64,000 nt of DNA from Isoetes taiwanensis (lineage: Eukaryota; Streptophyta; Lycopodiopsida; Isoetales; Isoetaceae): positions 186,001 to 250,000 of the forward strand of contig JAJEKV010000075.1 in the NCBI GenBank assembly GCA_021234155.1, written 5' to 3'. Of the stretch, positions 35,438 to 47,889 are shown piece by piece. The position numbers and the translations under genes were made by a program. The notes under the pieces are model-generated. The model worked only from the letters and a program-made list of their open reading frames with translations. It searched no databases and had not been told where the DNA came from. Within the stretch, counting starts at the first letter, position 1, and each line of letters starts with the position of its first letter.

Positions 35438-36403
35438 TTCTTTGGATGATATTTTGTCAAGGTCTGCTGAAGCTCCAACCATAAGTTTTTGCGGGGACAG
35501 TAAGAATTTAGTTACAAAATGCATAGCATCACACCGAGGCATAACCTTTGACAACTAACATTCCACAAGAAATACCACGAATTTGTAAATCTTTACTCAA
35601 TTTGTAAGGCACAAAGGCCTTCTAGAAGGAAAAGATCTGATATAACATAAGCTCCAAGCAAGATCCTCCTCCCCGCTCCTATCACGAGTTCTGGCCGCCA
35701 AAAGCATCCAAAGATGCCATGGATGCGAGGGCCTCACAACATGCTTCTTTTTCGGGGAATCATAGTGAGAAACATTGGACTGCATACAAGAGGCCCAAAT
35801 CTTTTTAAGCCGCCGCTTTACGGCATTGCACCTGGCCATTTGTGGCCCTTGCAACAGAAAGCAAAGTGCTCCGACCAAAACCCGAGCCGCCCACCATCTG
35901 TTTTCTCATTGCGGTGTAGCAAAACTTACGGGTTTCTGAGACAACTCATCCTACACACTAATCGCGATCTGCCGTGCCCATGGTCTTAGTGGCCCCGTGG
36001 TGCAATGCCCCATGTGCTTGAAATGTGATAGTCTTACCCGAAGAGAATTCGCGCAAGCGCCAAAGAATTTCGGCCCAAAGCGATTGTTTTACCCCTCAAG
36101 GAGATGTCTTAGGGGCCAGTTCAAGCTCCTCTATTTTCAGGGCGCGGGCTCCTTGGGCACTACAAGCTCAACAAGCTTCCCACCATCGGGGCTCTATGAG
36201 ACACCGCTTGAATCCGACCCACAAAACCACGCCCCTTTGTTATAAGATCGCCACCATTTTTTATGAAGAAGCTTCTCTCCTGCATATTCACGTACTGTAA
36301 TCTTATCTTGCTAATCCATTATTGCAGATTTGCAAGCCCCTGTTTCGTGCCCTAAAATGCTATCCACGAGGGCTTGCATGTTCAGCCCCTAAAATAAAAG
36401 AGG
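35438..36403. other. Non-coding stretch, slightly GC-richer
   Basis: Several overlapping frames of 80-95 codons exist on both strands, but none carries a recognisable motif. The base composition is more even than in the flanking A-rich DNA. Possibly a decayed gene or transposon fragment. Confidence 0.35.
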
Positions 36404-36592
36404 GCTTTTGTTGTGAGCCCTTGGATGTTGGACCATTGAAAAAAAAAAAAAGCTAAATCAACGACTAAGAAATGGTGCACTCTAGATGTACGCATTAGTA
36501 CATCCATTGAATCGCCATGAAATCTTAGGAAAACCTTTGTGGCGTGCAAAAACACAAAGAAAACCCCTGTTATTATGCTACATATACATATC
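36404..36592. repeat. Dispersed repeat, second copy
   Basis: Homologous to 27862-28172, without the internal tandem doubling. The similarity stops near 36592, next to the poly-T that marks the 3' end of an L1 element. Confidence 0.75.
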
Positions 36593-36607
36593 CGTCCGGA
36601 TAGGAAC

Positions 36608-38240
36608 TTTTTTTTTTGAAGGACTTGAGCGTTTATTATCGAGAAAGTTCTGCAATTACAATGGGGACTAATAACTTTCGGTGGAGAGAATGTCCACCGA
36701 GCAAAACCACACCACTCAAATACAACATCTAAACAATATGAAGAGCAAGCAAAACTCATAAGTAAGTATGAATCGAAGATAATGCTCCCAAACACGGCTC
36801 TTCACCTCATTAGCAATTGATGAGTACACGAATGCTTTGACAATTGGTCGATTTGGGCATCAAGAAGGATCTGTGCATCACGAACAAGCAAGACCTTTGA
36901 ATATGAGAAGATTCCTTCTTTTTCAAATGGACCAAATGATCCATGCGAAGCCAAATAAACGCCTCGATTTTGCCAAATTATCCCAATTACTTGGATAGGA
37001 TCGCTACTAATAACGCCCCGGCTATTTAAATTGCAATGAAAAAGAGGCCTTGAAGCCACAACCAAGCATGTCGATATGTCTACATAGAAAGAAGCAATGC
37101 TCAATTGTCTCGTCCTCTATGCACATAAGGGACAAAGTCACGGGCTCTACTCTGGGACGAAATCACGTGCACCTAATATTACTTGCTACAGACAGCGATG
37201 AGTGACTTGCCACCATAAAACAAATACTTTGGGATGGATTAGTTTAACCCATACCCATTTCCCATCTTGCTTTGCCGATCCCTAGGAATGACCAAAGGCC
37301 ACTTGGACGAAGGAGGCAAGACGTCGGCATCAAGCAAGACCACATGCATGGAATTCACCAACTTATACCTTTGACATGCTCATGAACTACCCAAGGTAGG
37401 GGGTCATCCACTTGTGCTCTTTGGAGGAAGAATTGAAGACACCTTCTCGCCAAATAGCTCGATCCCACCTTAAAAGGAGGAACTTAGCTCTAAACTCTTC
37501 CCATGTCAGCAACTGCCTTTGATTATTATACCAATCAGATATTATATGCACACCTGCTGCTCTCCATCGACACTGCGTCAATGGGTGGATGAAGCTACCA
37601 GAGGACCACCGTCCAATGGAATCCACCAACAACTTGCGTGAGAGTGTGCTAGTGTCGCAAGATGGTGAAAATGAAACGAGAGATTTTACAGTCTCCCATG
37701 CAACTAGCAATCCTCACGAGAAATGGGGACGCATTAGGTATGCGGTCAATGGATTAAAACAGAGCCGTGGGAGAAGTGGCCTAAGAGACCGAGACCCAAA
37801 AAGAAATGCACATTTGCAAAGACCCGATAAACAAGGCAGGAACCGGGAACTCATCCACATTATTCAAAATTCTCCAAATAAACTTAGAAATCATCACCTT
37901 GCTCTGCAAAAGAAAATTTATCATTCCAAGGCCGCCAAAATGCTTTGGCAACATGCACTTTTCCCAAGCCCGACTTTGTGGCTGACACCCTCCTCTGTTC
38001 CCTCCCGGATGAAGTTCGACAACCACGGAGAAGTTGTATCTTTGGTATGGAGCCAACATGAAGGAAGCCATATACACATGGGTGCTGCTTAAAACTGACT
38101 TAGCCACAATGATTCGTCCTGCCATGGAAAGCTTCGCTGTGGACCACCAGAAAAGGAAACTTTTAAGCACCTTACAATTTATTCTAAGTGAAGAGAACGG
38201 ACAAAACAACAAATTTAGATGGCAAAGTACTAATATTTGA
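36608..38240 (-). mobile_element. 5'-truncated L1-type LINE
   Basis: Poly-T at 36608-36617 is the poly-A tail of a minus-strand element. Minus frames give LSMAGRIIVAKSVLSSTHVY and PKHFGGLGMINFLLQSK (37900-38130), the region after the RT in plant L1 elements. They then give DETIEHCFFLCRHI (about 37080-37130), the RT-associated zinc-binding domain (zf-RVT). The RT core and endonuclease are missing, so the copy is truncated at its 5' end near 38240. Several frame changes show it is dead. Confidence 0.85.
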
Positions 38241-38299
38241 GGTTGACACCTTAAATAATATGTTCACATAAAACTTTAATAAAAAAAATCATTATTATT

Positions 38300-39400
38300 A
38301 TGATGATCGAGTATATTCGGGGCGAAATCGCCCGACGACTTACGTGTCCAAAACAAAGTGAAACGGACGTTCTCCTTCAGTGACATGACGTCTCAGGATC
38401 CGAACTTCTCCAAATCAGGTGATTCACGTTGTCCTTGGGATCCCAAACCCAATAAGTCTGGTGATTCATGTCGTCGTCGCCCTTTTGAACCCTATGAGTC
38501 CGTTGCTCCACTACCTCTTGATCTGGGACGAGCATCTTTAACATACTGCAACCAAAGAAAAGTCTGGTACCTAATGGATATATTTACCTATTGAAATCTC
38601 CCTCCAAGTCCCTCCTTGTCGCATGCCTAAGACGGGAGTCCGTACTACGTCTACCGACCTCGATATTCTTGCGAGCATGTGGAGGCCGATAATAAAGCCA
38701 TAGTCAACACTATGTCGATGGGGCATATGAATTGAAAATTCTGGGGGAGGCTGCCTAACCGGCGTCGGTGTAAAAGAGGCAAAGTATGCTTGCACTTGTT
38801 CTCTCTTAGCGGGAGACATGTTTGCGAGGAGGGCGGGGAGCTGCGGAGGAGCTGCAGAAACCACAAATATCACGCAAAAAACAATCTATTGATTTATTTA
38901 TTTTACAAAGACTATCTTAATATCTAAACCTGTTGCTGTAGTGACAGGTGGAGGTTGGCTACTTAGAACATCAGCACGATTGCCCCTACCTCGTGGAGTC
39001 CTCTCCCCCTATTTTCTCTAAACTCATCCCTTTCCTCTACACAAAGGGTAAAGTGTATAAAAAAAATATACTTACCTTCACCTCGCCTTCCTCATCCTCC
39101 CTACAAGTGCGATTATGATTCACCGCGGAGAAAACTAGCACACCTAGGTCAAAAGAAATTATGAGAGAAACATTTGATAAGTATAAATGATGGTTGCAAT
39201 AATAGGACGATACTTACAAACTATACTGATCAGAAATAATACTTTGATGGCTCGAAATGTACTACCAATGAAAGGCGTCGCCACTCGCAAATGTCGTGGC
39301 CGGGCTGGAGGGCGAGACGCATGATGCCCCTAATATCGGATCGAGAAGAAAGATAGCCACAATGACAAAGACGACTAAGAGTTGAGCCTCGCCATGACTA
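38300..39400 (-). pseudogene. Possible exons of an unidentified gene
   Basis: Minus-strand stretches look exon-like. 39160-39075 ends CREDEEGE at GAG|GTAAGT. 38873-38590 contains LPALLANMSPAKREQVQAYF. 38560-38390, after a TTTGGTTGCAG acceptor, contains MNHQTYWVWDPKDNVNHLIW. No family is recognised. The arrangement could be the tail of a transposase or a host gene. Confidence is low because frames are short and stops intervene. Confidence 0.3.
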
Positions 39401-39639
39401 TATTAATTTGAACATAACGAGAATTAGCGAGAGAGAAAGGAAGAGAGAAGTAGGGTGCATTTGCACCCCACCATGTTGAAGTATAAGTTCAAGTTACTTT
39501 TTAATCTTTAAGTTAAAATATTAAAATAATCTTAACTATATTATCGCATTTTTGGCTTTGAACAAATATCTTTGAATAAATACCTAAATAATGGGTGCAC
39601 GTGCACCCATCATCTTCCACGGTCTCGCTCCACAAAGTC

Positions 39640-42222
39640 AACAGACTTAACCGCTACACCGATGGGTGAGAATCTTGGAGCCTCAAAGATCGTCCATTAT
39701 TTATTGCATCTTTATTATATACCCCATCGCGACCTCTAAGTTCTACCAGTCCAAGAGCGCACGGATGTACAAATGCCTTATAGAGAGATCGTATGATGAC
39801 ATAGAGCAATATCACTAGCAAGGGCATGTGCTCTTGTTAGGAGATTTCACGCCCCTTAAGACCGCGGTAGCAATCGGTTACCTTCGGGGAGAGGCCAATT
39901 CGACCCACTCGGCTTGAAGCAATTTTGCACCCCAACATGCCGCGGTCTCAAGATCCCATCCACCAATGTCTTTGGAAGGGAGTTGGTTCAACTCTGTCAG
40001 TCGTTGACATGGTAGTGTGCAATGGTATGATCGGATGGCGCGAATCGGGGGGCTTTACTTGCAAAAGCGATAGACATGATGGTGGAGCTGGCGTGGTAGA
40101 CTATCTCCTTGCTCAAATTGGTAGGACTTGACATGATCGGTGGCGGCTCTCAATTGGCACGAGCTAAGGGAGATGAGAAGGCTTTGTCGGACCACTATCC
40201 ACTTTATGCACTTTGGATTGGGAGCACTCAAGCGCCAATCCGCGGAGTAGAAACCATCAGGGGTTGAGATACACCCCCGACTCACAGAAACCAAGCGTTG
40301 AATATGAGTTCGTGTTGGGCGTGAGCGCAGGGATTGATGCCCTTTGCGTTACATGATAGGTGGGAGTGGCTTGTAAATGCCTTACTCACGGCAGACTAGT
40401 GCATGCTTTGCAGCTGAGGGATCACTGCGAATGGACACCCTTGAGTTCCCTCAAATCCCCGGTTTGGCCCGAGTGCAAGGCTTAAAGACCCAATGGCGCC
40501 TCGTCTCCGGATCCACGGACTTTGGCGGCGGCCGAGCCATTCAGGACTACAGAGCATTCTTGAAATCAAAAAGCATGTGCACATTGCGCACCATCGAGAG
40601 CATGTTTGATTTGTTGATGACAGTAGAAAGCATACGGGTGGGGTGTTGCAAGAGGCATCAACCCGCGGCAATATTACCATAGACCGGTGGATGCACGGCG
40701 GAGGAGTTGTATGATCCCCGGCCCGGAATTTCTTTGGGGTTCGAATCGTAGGAGAAATGCTGCGGCTTGAGGAAGACATCAACGGGGGCCTTAGACACAC
40801 GGCTAATGGCAAAGCGAAGGACTTGTAGGGACTTGTAGAAGTTATTGAAATGGGGTGGGCCGGCTTTGCTAGGGCCTCCACAAGCGATCATTAACGTGGA
40901 GGCCATAAGGGAGGCCCCGGAGTGGATGGTTAGCAAGGTCACCCCAATTCATAAGGCAGTAATAGGGATGATTCGGCGAACTGCCACATGATCATGGTGA
41001 GCCCATTACTCGCAAAGCTTTTAGCAGGTGTGGTGGAGAAGAAGTTAACTTTCGATTGGGGTGAGGAATGGAGGATCGCTGATTGGCAAAGGGGTTTAGC
41101 CACCCACTCCCAATGATCGACCATATATTCACTCTCGGGGAATCCTTATGGAAGCTACTACTTCATGCGGACTGTGGCGTGACTGTCTTCTTTGCTGTTT
41201 AGTAGATTTCAAGGCGGCATATGATATGGTCCCTCGCGGGACTGTTGTGGCAACATTGCAAATTATTTGCATGCCCCACAGGACTTACAAAATGTCCCTG
41301 CATCGGATCGCGAGTTGCTAGCACCATAGTATTGTTGTATGGGGTAGAGGTCTCGGGTCCAGCAATTAGCAAGAACACCTGGAATAAGCTAGAGAGAGGG
41401 TGCAAAGGCCTTCTTAACATACAGACCTAGGTATCAAGGACACAGGGGTGCCTTATCGATTTTTGCTACATGAGGTGGGTTCGGCCCTCGCAACATTAAA
41501 GCTATCTTGCCAGACATCTTGCATATTTCCACAAGGTCACCGGCATGGATGCACAACGTCTTCCCCGAGGGCTTTGTTATTGGCACAAGAGCCACAACGA
41601 TGAAGAGGGTATGGCGGGGCAGCTTGTCGGGGGTGGTTATAGCGTGGTCTATAGACTACCGGCCAGATTGTGGCTATGCGATGATGCCCGGGACAGGCTG
41701 CCCACTGAATGGCGCTTTGCCACCACTCGTGGGATGCGATCACTCGTGCAAAGCCTAAAGCGAGCACTACCACACAAGTTAATCAACACTAGAACATGGC
41801 CCACACCGGTACTTGAAAGCGCATATATCTATGAAAGCAGAGAGCTATTGCCTCCGTGGAGGACGGGTCCCATCATCTCGAATTGAAACAGTCGTTTGGA
41901 CTACGGATGGAGGGCGAGAGAATCCCCGGCATGAGAGAATATGCCGGTGCCACTTTGGACGATGAGAGGATGAGCACCATGCTCTAAGAGTGTCCCAAGC
42001 ATATCGCATATCCGAGCAACACATGCCGATCTTAGATGCTTTCTGCGCACTTGCCATTGCATCAATTGCCGGCATCGCCAATGGTTGCACGCGTCTCGCA
42101 TCCTACATTTTGCAAGTCTCTACTCGGTCGGAGAATCCCTTACGGGACAAGGGATCGAGAGCCTACTATCGGGGTTTTTCCTCCCATGTGGGGTTTTTTT
42201 CATCCGGTAGTAGGGACACATT
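39640..42222 (+). mobile_element. Endonuclease-RT LINE (non-L1 clade), first part
   Basis: Plus-strand motifs occur in LINE order. The AP-type endonuclease is shown by LLLGDF (39830-39847), GGFTC (40047-40062), VDY and LSDHYP (about 40184-40201). The RT has EWMVSKVTPIHK (about 40920), DHIFTLGE (41119-41142), VDFKAAYDMVPRG (41202-41240) and ILLYGVEVSGP (41330-41361). A degenerate zinc tail with ECPKHIAYP follows (about 41985). The 3' UTR ends at 42222, where an L1 interrupts it, and resumes at 44885. Clade is probably RTE-like, but this is not proven. Many frame changes show it is dead. Large minus-strand frames here are antisense shadows. Confidence 0.82.
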
Positions 42223-44873
42223 TTTTTTTTTTTGTTGAAAGCTAGAGTTATATTTATAAAATAAAAGGTACAAAGAGACTAAAAGAAAGGAGGCCCCAGA
42301 AGAGGCATGAGCTCAAGGCTCCCATATTGGGCCTAGCCCTCTAATTATTGGAGGCAAAGCCACCCATATCCTCCATCCAAGAACACTTAAAAAAATCGAT
42401 AGAACCCTTGAGAAGAACCCAATCATCCGGTGATTTGTCATAATTACGGCCCCATTTCCTAATATGAGAGATTGCCATTAGCGCCACTCCATGGTTGAAG
42501 ACATTTTTAATTTTTGGTGGTGGAAATAGTTTGCCCACCCAAAGGCTGGCGAGCAAGCGGTGCTTCCACTGCGCCCATAAGGCCAAGCATGTGATGGAGT
42601 ACCCAATTTTGTCTGTATGAGCCATGCTAATCTCGGGGCCGATTTTGAGCCACGTCCCTAGTTGTAGAAGAGGTGCCACCCAATCCCAAAATTCTCTCAC
42701 CTTGGGGCAAAAAGAACAAGTGCCCAATTGTTTCTACTTCTCCACAAAAAGTGGGCATTGAGTTAATACATCCTTTGTTTTTCCTTTTGAGCAGCCACGT
42801 TTTGGTAGCTAGGCCTGGCGCCAAGTGAGCCACATGAATATTTGCACTCTTCTGGGGCAAGACGAGGTCCAACATTTCCTCAATTGCACAAGTAGTTCGT
42901 TTGGCAGAGAGATTGATGTGTGTGGAGCTGCCGCAGTGTGTCGTCATCTACTAATAATGTATATACTCCTCTCGCGAATAAGAAGACTTGCCATTTAGCA
43001 ACCAAACTTCCTCGGGGCCTTCTTTTCCCGAAATCATGCTCACCTCATTAAGTATTTTGTTGTGCACCATTACGTCGAGTGTGTTCCACCAATCTAATTT
43101 TTTATGCTAGTCAAGACCTCCAACAGTCTCGACCGAATCCCATATATGCTTCAGATGTGTGATGCCCAGTTGACTTCCCATCCGCACGGATCCTAGGATG
43201 CATTAATGCAAGGGGTAATCCTCTTGTGGGCTTACCATTGGGCTCCGAATATGGGCAAATTACCGGCTTGCCAAGTCGGTTGGGCGAGGCTTGAAGCAAT
43301 CCTTGACATCTTGCCAGGCTTCTAGAATGACTGCGCATGCGGTGGAGGTGCCTCGATGCAAGTTTGTAGTCATTAAAACATGCCGACTTGCGGTGAGATC
43401 AAGAGATGGTTTTGAGAGAGGCTGGCTCTTCCCGGCCGGTGCCGATGAACAAGAGCCTATTCTTTGAATCCCGTGGAGTGCATTCCATACTAGCTTGCCC
43501 ACCAAGGCTTGAGAGTGTTTGAAGAGATCTCTCCTCCAGGAGTCCTCCACGGGACTGGGCTTCTGAGACTTGACCAAAGCGATCTTGGGTGCACCTTGCC
43601 AAACAAATCCTTGCCAGATCTTTGCTGTATTCTCTCATAGACATACTTGGGTGCAAGCAAAACCGATGAAGCATACACCAAAGAACCGCCAGACACAACA
43701 CAATTGGCCGCGGATTCTACCGCCATGGATAGGCCTTTGCCCATATATGTTGATTCTTTTTCACTTATCAAGCATTGCATTCGTGTTCGGAAGGGAGAGT
43801 TCCCATTGCCAACGGAGTCCAAGTAGCTTGGTGCAGCTGTCTCTCTTAAGGATTTGAATGCCGAGCTTAGTTACTTGAGTGGGCAGCCCTGCGTAGTGTG
43901 GCCATGCAATCGAAAGCATTTGTTGGGATTGAGACATATTCCGTTGGCTATCTTTGAAGTATTTGATGGCTTTGAAGCAATTCTCAATGCTATCATCATC
44001 ATACCTCAAGAATATGAATGTGTGTCCGGTCTTTTGTTGTATCTTGAGTTGGCCTTGGGTTGATGGTGGGAGCTTAATTCGAGAAATTTCACCCATACGG
44101 ATCTTCTCCAAAGACTAAAAGAGTGACACATTTGCTAACATGATGAATATGTAGGTTTTTGAGGGCAGGCATACCTTTACTCCCCTTTCCTCAATGGGAA
44201 TAGTTGTGTTGGACTGCCATTGATAAGAATGGGCTGCAGTGGCAGCCTTATTTAGCCCAAGAATGACCTCGATTATTTTGTCATTTGAATCCAAGCTTGG
44301 TCATGACTCTTTGAATAGAATCCCAACGAACTGTATCAAAGGCTCGCTTGAAGTCTAGCTTTAGCATAATGCATTGTTGCTTGCTTTGTCGGCCCAATGC
44401 AAGCCTTAATATCTTTGCAAGATAGTTAGATAAAATGCTTCGGCCGGTAAGAAAGTCGCTGTCTCGTTCGATCATTTTGTTAAGGATAGGCTTCATTCTA
44501 TTAGCGATGAGCTTGGCCAATAATTTGTAGGTAGTATTTGTCAACGCAATTGAAGCCATTCTTCCAATGCGTTTGGGTTCTCCACCTTGATTAATAAGGC
44601 AATAAAGCCGGTGGATAGAGCTGGGTGCAAGCTTCCATGCTTCCATGCTCCTTGAAGTACCTCGGTTAGATCGTCCCCCAAGCTCTGCCGGAATTCTAAA
44701 AGAATTCGTAGGCGGAAATCCATCGGTCCCGGGATTTTCCTTTTGTGCCATGCTCACGAGTGTCTGTGTAGACTTCCTCCTTGACAATCGCTTACAAAGG
44801 GATTCATTTTTTTTGCGTTCATAGGTTATCGCAAGATATCTAGCAAAGGATCCATGGCCTCCACGTACTCTTG
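42223..44873 (-). mobile_element. L1-type LINE nested in the LINE at 39.6-45.0 kb
   Basis: Poly-T at 42223-42233 marks the 3' end. Minus frames show PGTDGFPP, TYKLLAKLIANRMKPIL, GRSILSN and LDFKRAFDTVRWDS of the RT (44281-44740), then LVGKLVWNALHG (43440-43500) and a zf-RVT with ETIGHLFF (about 42740). The flanks AGGGACACATT at 42212-42222 and 44874-44884 are an 11-bp target duplication, so both ends are fixed. The endonuclease is absent: the copy is 5'-truncated at 44873 and carries frame changes. Confidence 0.92.
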
Positions 44874-44884
44874 AGGGACACATT

Positions 44885-44985
44885 GTATAGTAGCATTTGT
44901 CTTTTTGGTGTGGTTTTATCTGCTTTGTGTACTGCATGTACCGTCTCATAGGTCAAGTTTGGCCTCCACGGACGTTAAAATATAC
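44885..44985 (+). mobile_element. 3' tail of the interrupted LINE
   Basis: After the L1 target duplication the 3' UTR resumes and reaches the family's end signature CTCATAGGTCAAGTTTGG then CCTCCACGGACGTTAAAA. This lines up with the ends at 7731, 24943 and 46402. Confidence 0.85.
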
Positions 44986-44999
44986 TTCCCTCCTTCCTT

Positions 45000-46300
45000 C
45001 TTATCTACTTACTTAAAATATTTTTGCCATCATTGGATCGTCGGTGTCCGCATTTTTTAGGCGTGATTTTTGAGCCAAAAGCGTGAGTTTTGGAAACTTT
45101 TTTTCCTTTCTGGCTACATTATCGCTCATTTTCCCCTTCAATGTTTTGTCCATTTTTTCTTCAATCATCCACTCTTCTCTCAAAACGGCAGAGTCGCTTG
45201 GTGTGATGATCGAATCTGGAATAATGTCTGATGATCAATTCTGGCATAATGTCTGCCGATTTCTTCAGGGATAGATTTAGGGTTTAGATTTATAGACAAA
45301 GCAGAGCGGGCAAGAAAGCGGCAGATTTTCGTCTTCGACCTTGGGATTTTGAAGCTGATTTCAGAGTGCAGAGGATCGCTGAAGCAGGTATGAAATCTAT
45401 CAGAACAGAAATTCTATTTGTGCTTCTATTAGGAATTCGCCAGCTCCAAATCTTAGTGTTTTTGCTTTCTATTTGCAGTTGTTGAAGCTCAGGAGTCGCT
45501 GAAGAATATTTGGTAAGCATATAATTATATGGTAAGCATATAAGAGTTCCAGCAGCTTCAGATTTTGGAAAAAATCCAGCTCCAAATCTTAGTATTCTTG
45601 CTTTTTATTTGCAGTTCTTGAAGCTTAGGAGTTCGTTGAAGAATAGAAATCCGTAAAAAAAAAAAGCATCTAGGCTGAGACAAACGTTTTGGTGCAGGAT
45701 TTATGCAGGAACATTCGAATGAAAAACTCTGATCTATTGACGAGGTTTTTTCACAGATCCTCTGCTTTGATCTATAGTGCTTTCCCTGTAAAACTGCTTT
45801 TTCCTGCTTGCTTTATGTCTTTTAATGTTATGGCCACTGTTTTTCATCTGTAAAAACAGGTTCTTCATTTCTGGATTTGATCTCTGGAGCAGCTTAAGAT
45901 TCCATGAAATCCTTTATTAAGCTATTTGCTACTCTGTATTCTCTGTGCTAGCATCTCTTCTCTGCAGAATATTTTCTTAAATGCTTTGACATTTTGTATT
46001 CTCTGCTTCGGCCTCTTCTTGCTTTTCTGGATGTTTGACATTTTTTAGGCTGATTTTTGTTAAAATTGGCTGGAAATGTAGGGCCTTAGAGCTGGAGCCG
46101 TGAATTCTGGAAGCTTTGGTATCTGCGCTGCTTTTCTAAAAGCCAGATCTTATGGGTTTTATCTTCGTCTTTAGAAGCAACCCCTCTAATATAGCAGCCA
46201 AGCTACCAGACCCATCTGCTGCATCACAAGGAACAATGTTCTAGCAACAACTTTGCTCATATCCGAGACAAAGAATTAAAATCAGTAAACCTAAGGTCTA
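45000..46300 (+). other. Possible 5' region of a host gene, with a duplicated small exon
   Basis: TTTAGGGTTTAGATTTATAG at 45277 is a typical plant leader sequence. GAAGCAG|GTATGAAATC (about 45388) looks like a donor. Two similar stretches, TATTTGCAG followed by TTGTTGAAGCTCAGGAGTCG (45470-45515) and TTCTTGAAGCTTAGGAG (45607-45650), look like a tandemly duplicated 34-nt exon with acceptor; the first ends at G|GTAAGCAT. No start codon with a long frame follows, so coding is not shown. It could be the leader of a gene destroyed downstream or part of a transposon transcript. Confidence 0.35.
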
Positions 46301-46402
46301 ATAGAGTTTCTGCTGTGTGTTTCTTGGTGTGTGTGTATGGGTCCCATGACCTATTGGTCTCCGTGGACGTTAAAAAAACTATTCTATTCTATTCTATTCT
46401 CA
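46300..46402 (+). mobile_element. LINE 3' end with (ATTCT)n tail
   Basis: GGGTCCCATGACCTATTGGT, CTCCGTGGACGTTAAAAA and a (CTATT)n tail (46375-46402) give the cleanest plus-strand copy of the family end. It is heavily 5'-truncated. Confidence 0.8.
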
Positions 46403-46720
46403 ACTGGAAAATGAGCTAAGAATGTGGATTTATCAGGTTCATGTGAATGTCATGGTTTTTTATTATGTATTTTGGCATGCAGGAGAATTTAGGTTGCCTG
46501 AACAGGGGAGTTGCTACACTCATTTGAGGACAAATACATAGTTTAGAACTGTGCACTTTCTAAGGTCCGTATTTTCCTTTCTTTTCTTTTTTTATGTTGT
46601 AGCATATGTTTTTTTGTTACTTGCAATTGCATTCAAGATTTTGCACATATCTGCTAGATGCAGCAGAATAATCCATGCCTCGGACAGCCTGAAACAGGTG
46701 CATGTATATTAACAATTCTG

Positions 46721-46783
46721 GGTTCATGAAAAAAAAATGCATAATGTATTTAGGTTCATGAAAAAAAAATGCATAATGTATTT
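46721..46783. repeat. Perfect 31-bp tandem duplication
   Basis: GTTCATGAAAAAAAAATGCA...ATTTAG/G occurs twice back to back, at about 46721-46751 and 46752-46782. Probably replication slippage. Confidence 0.8.
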
Positions 46784-46799
46784 GTCTATGGTTGCCATT

Positions 46800-47444
46800 T
46801 GTGCATAGTATTGAGCATCCCTGTTTAAAGTTTGAGTTTTCTAATTTTAATAATTTTTTGCTGTTCATGCAGGCACATTATCCTCACGAGAATCTAAGGT
46901 GGTTATTTTTATTCTTAGGGGCATCTAACTAGGCACATCGATTTTTTCTGGAATTTAAGTTTGTTATACTTTTCAAATGTGACTAACCAACCAAATAACT
47001 TTTGACATCAACTAAACTACAATAACCAGATCACCTTTGAACCTCAACTAACAAATCAATTTCTTCATCCACAATAAACTTGATCATTCAACATTCCAAA
47101 CAAACTTTATCATTCAACATTCCAAGGTCTATGTCTATAAATCTACATCCACAACCAATCTCGCAATGACGTAACTATTTCATTAGATGTGATGTCATCA
47201 GGTGCATATAAATTTTTTAAGAATCGTTTAATGTACATTTAAATAGATTAATGTTATGAAGTTTGAAAGCAAAATTGTTTGAATGAAGACATTGATAATA
47301 GCTCATCTAATGTCATGAACTATCTAATCACGAAGAACCTCATTAATAAATAGCTCACACTAACGAACTTTGAAACCAATATAGCTCGAATAAAAACATT
47401 GGTAGTTTGCATAAAAATAATGCACTCACAACATACTTCCCTCC
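46800..47444. other. Non-coding stretch
   Basis: AT-rich, no recognisable gene. The 5' TC end of the Helitron to the right may lie in or near this stretch, but I could not identify it. Confidence 0.35.
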
Positions 47445-47889
47445 ATGCAAATGGTGGTTTTGAATGTTCCATGGGATTCTTATCCAAGAGTTGTGGAACA
47501 ATTCTTTAGAGACGGGCATTGGGTTTGGTTGCCACCAGTTGATGATAATTTTGATGCATATTTTCAATACCTTGCAGAAGAAGAGGATTTTAAGAGCATA
47601 ATGGAAGATATTGTAGAGTTCCGCATTGGGAATTTTGGGAATGCAAGTGCACATTGATCACCTGATATGGGTTGTGAACTTTTATGGAGAGTGGTACAAA
47701 ATCCTACCGTCACTCGGAGTTGAAATACGTCCAGGGTTTAAGGTTGAGCTAGACTTTGAGAATTTTGTCAAGCAACTGGACAAACACTTTTGTAAACGCA
47801 TCTACGGGAGACTCCATAAATTTCTTGACGCTATGGAAACTATCTTGCATATGCAATACCTTATGCAACATGGTTTGGACATGTCATAA
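47445..47889 (+). pseudogene. Small unidentified gene, two overlapping frames
   Basis: 47445-47657 encodes 70 residues (VEQFFRDGHWVWLPPVDDNF, FKSIMEDIVEFRIG). The overlapping frame 47626-47889 continues with 87 residues (HLIWVVNFYGEWYKILPSLG, ENFVKQLDKHF, HKFLDAMETILHMQYL). The second half recurs at 48286-48440 with about 95% identity. Not recognised. It precedes Helitron coding sequence and may be a captured fragment carried by it. Confidence 0.4.

Noticed and set aside
40396-40881. 161-codon minus-strand frame
   Set aside because: It lies opposite the LINE region between endonuclease and RT on the plus strand and has no recognisable motif.
46375-46402. Independent (ATTCT)n microsatellite
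   Set aside because: The same pentanucleotide tail follows the same LINE end signature at other sites, so it is the LINE tail.
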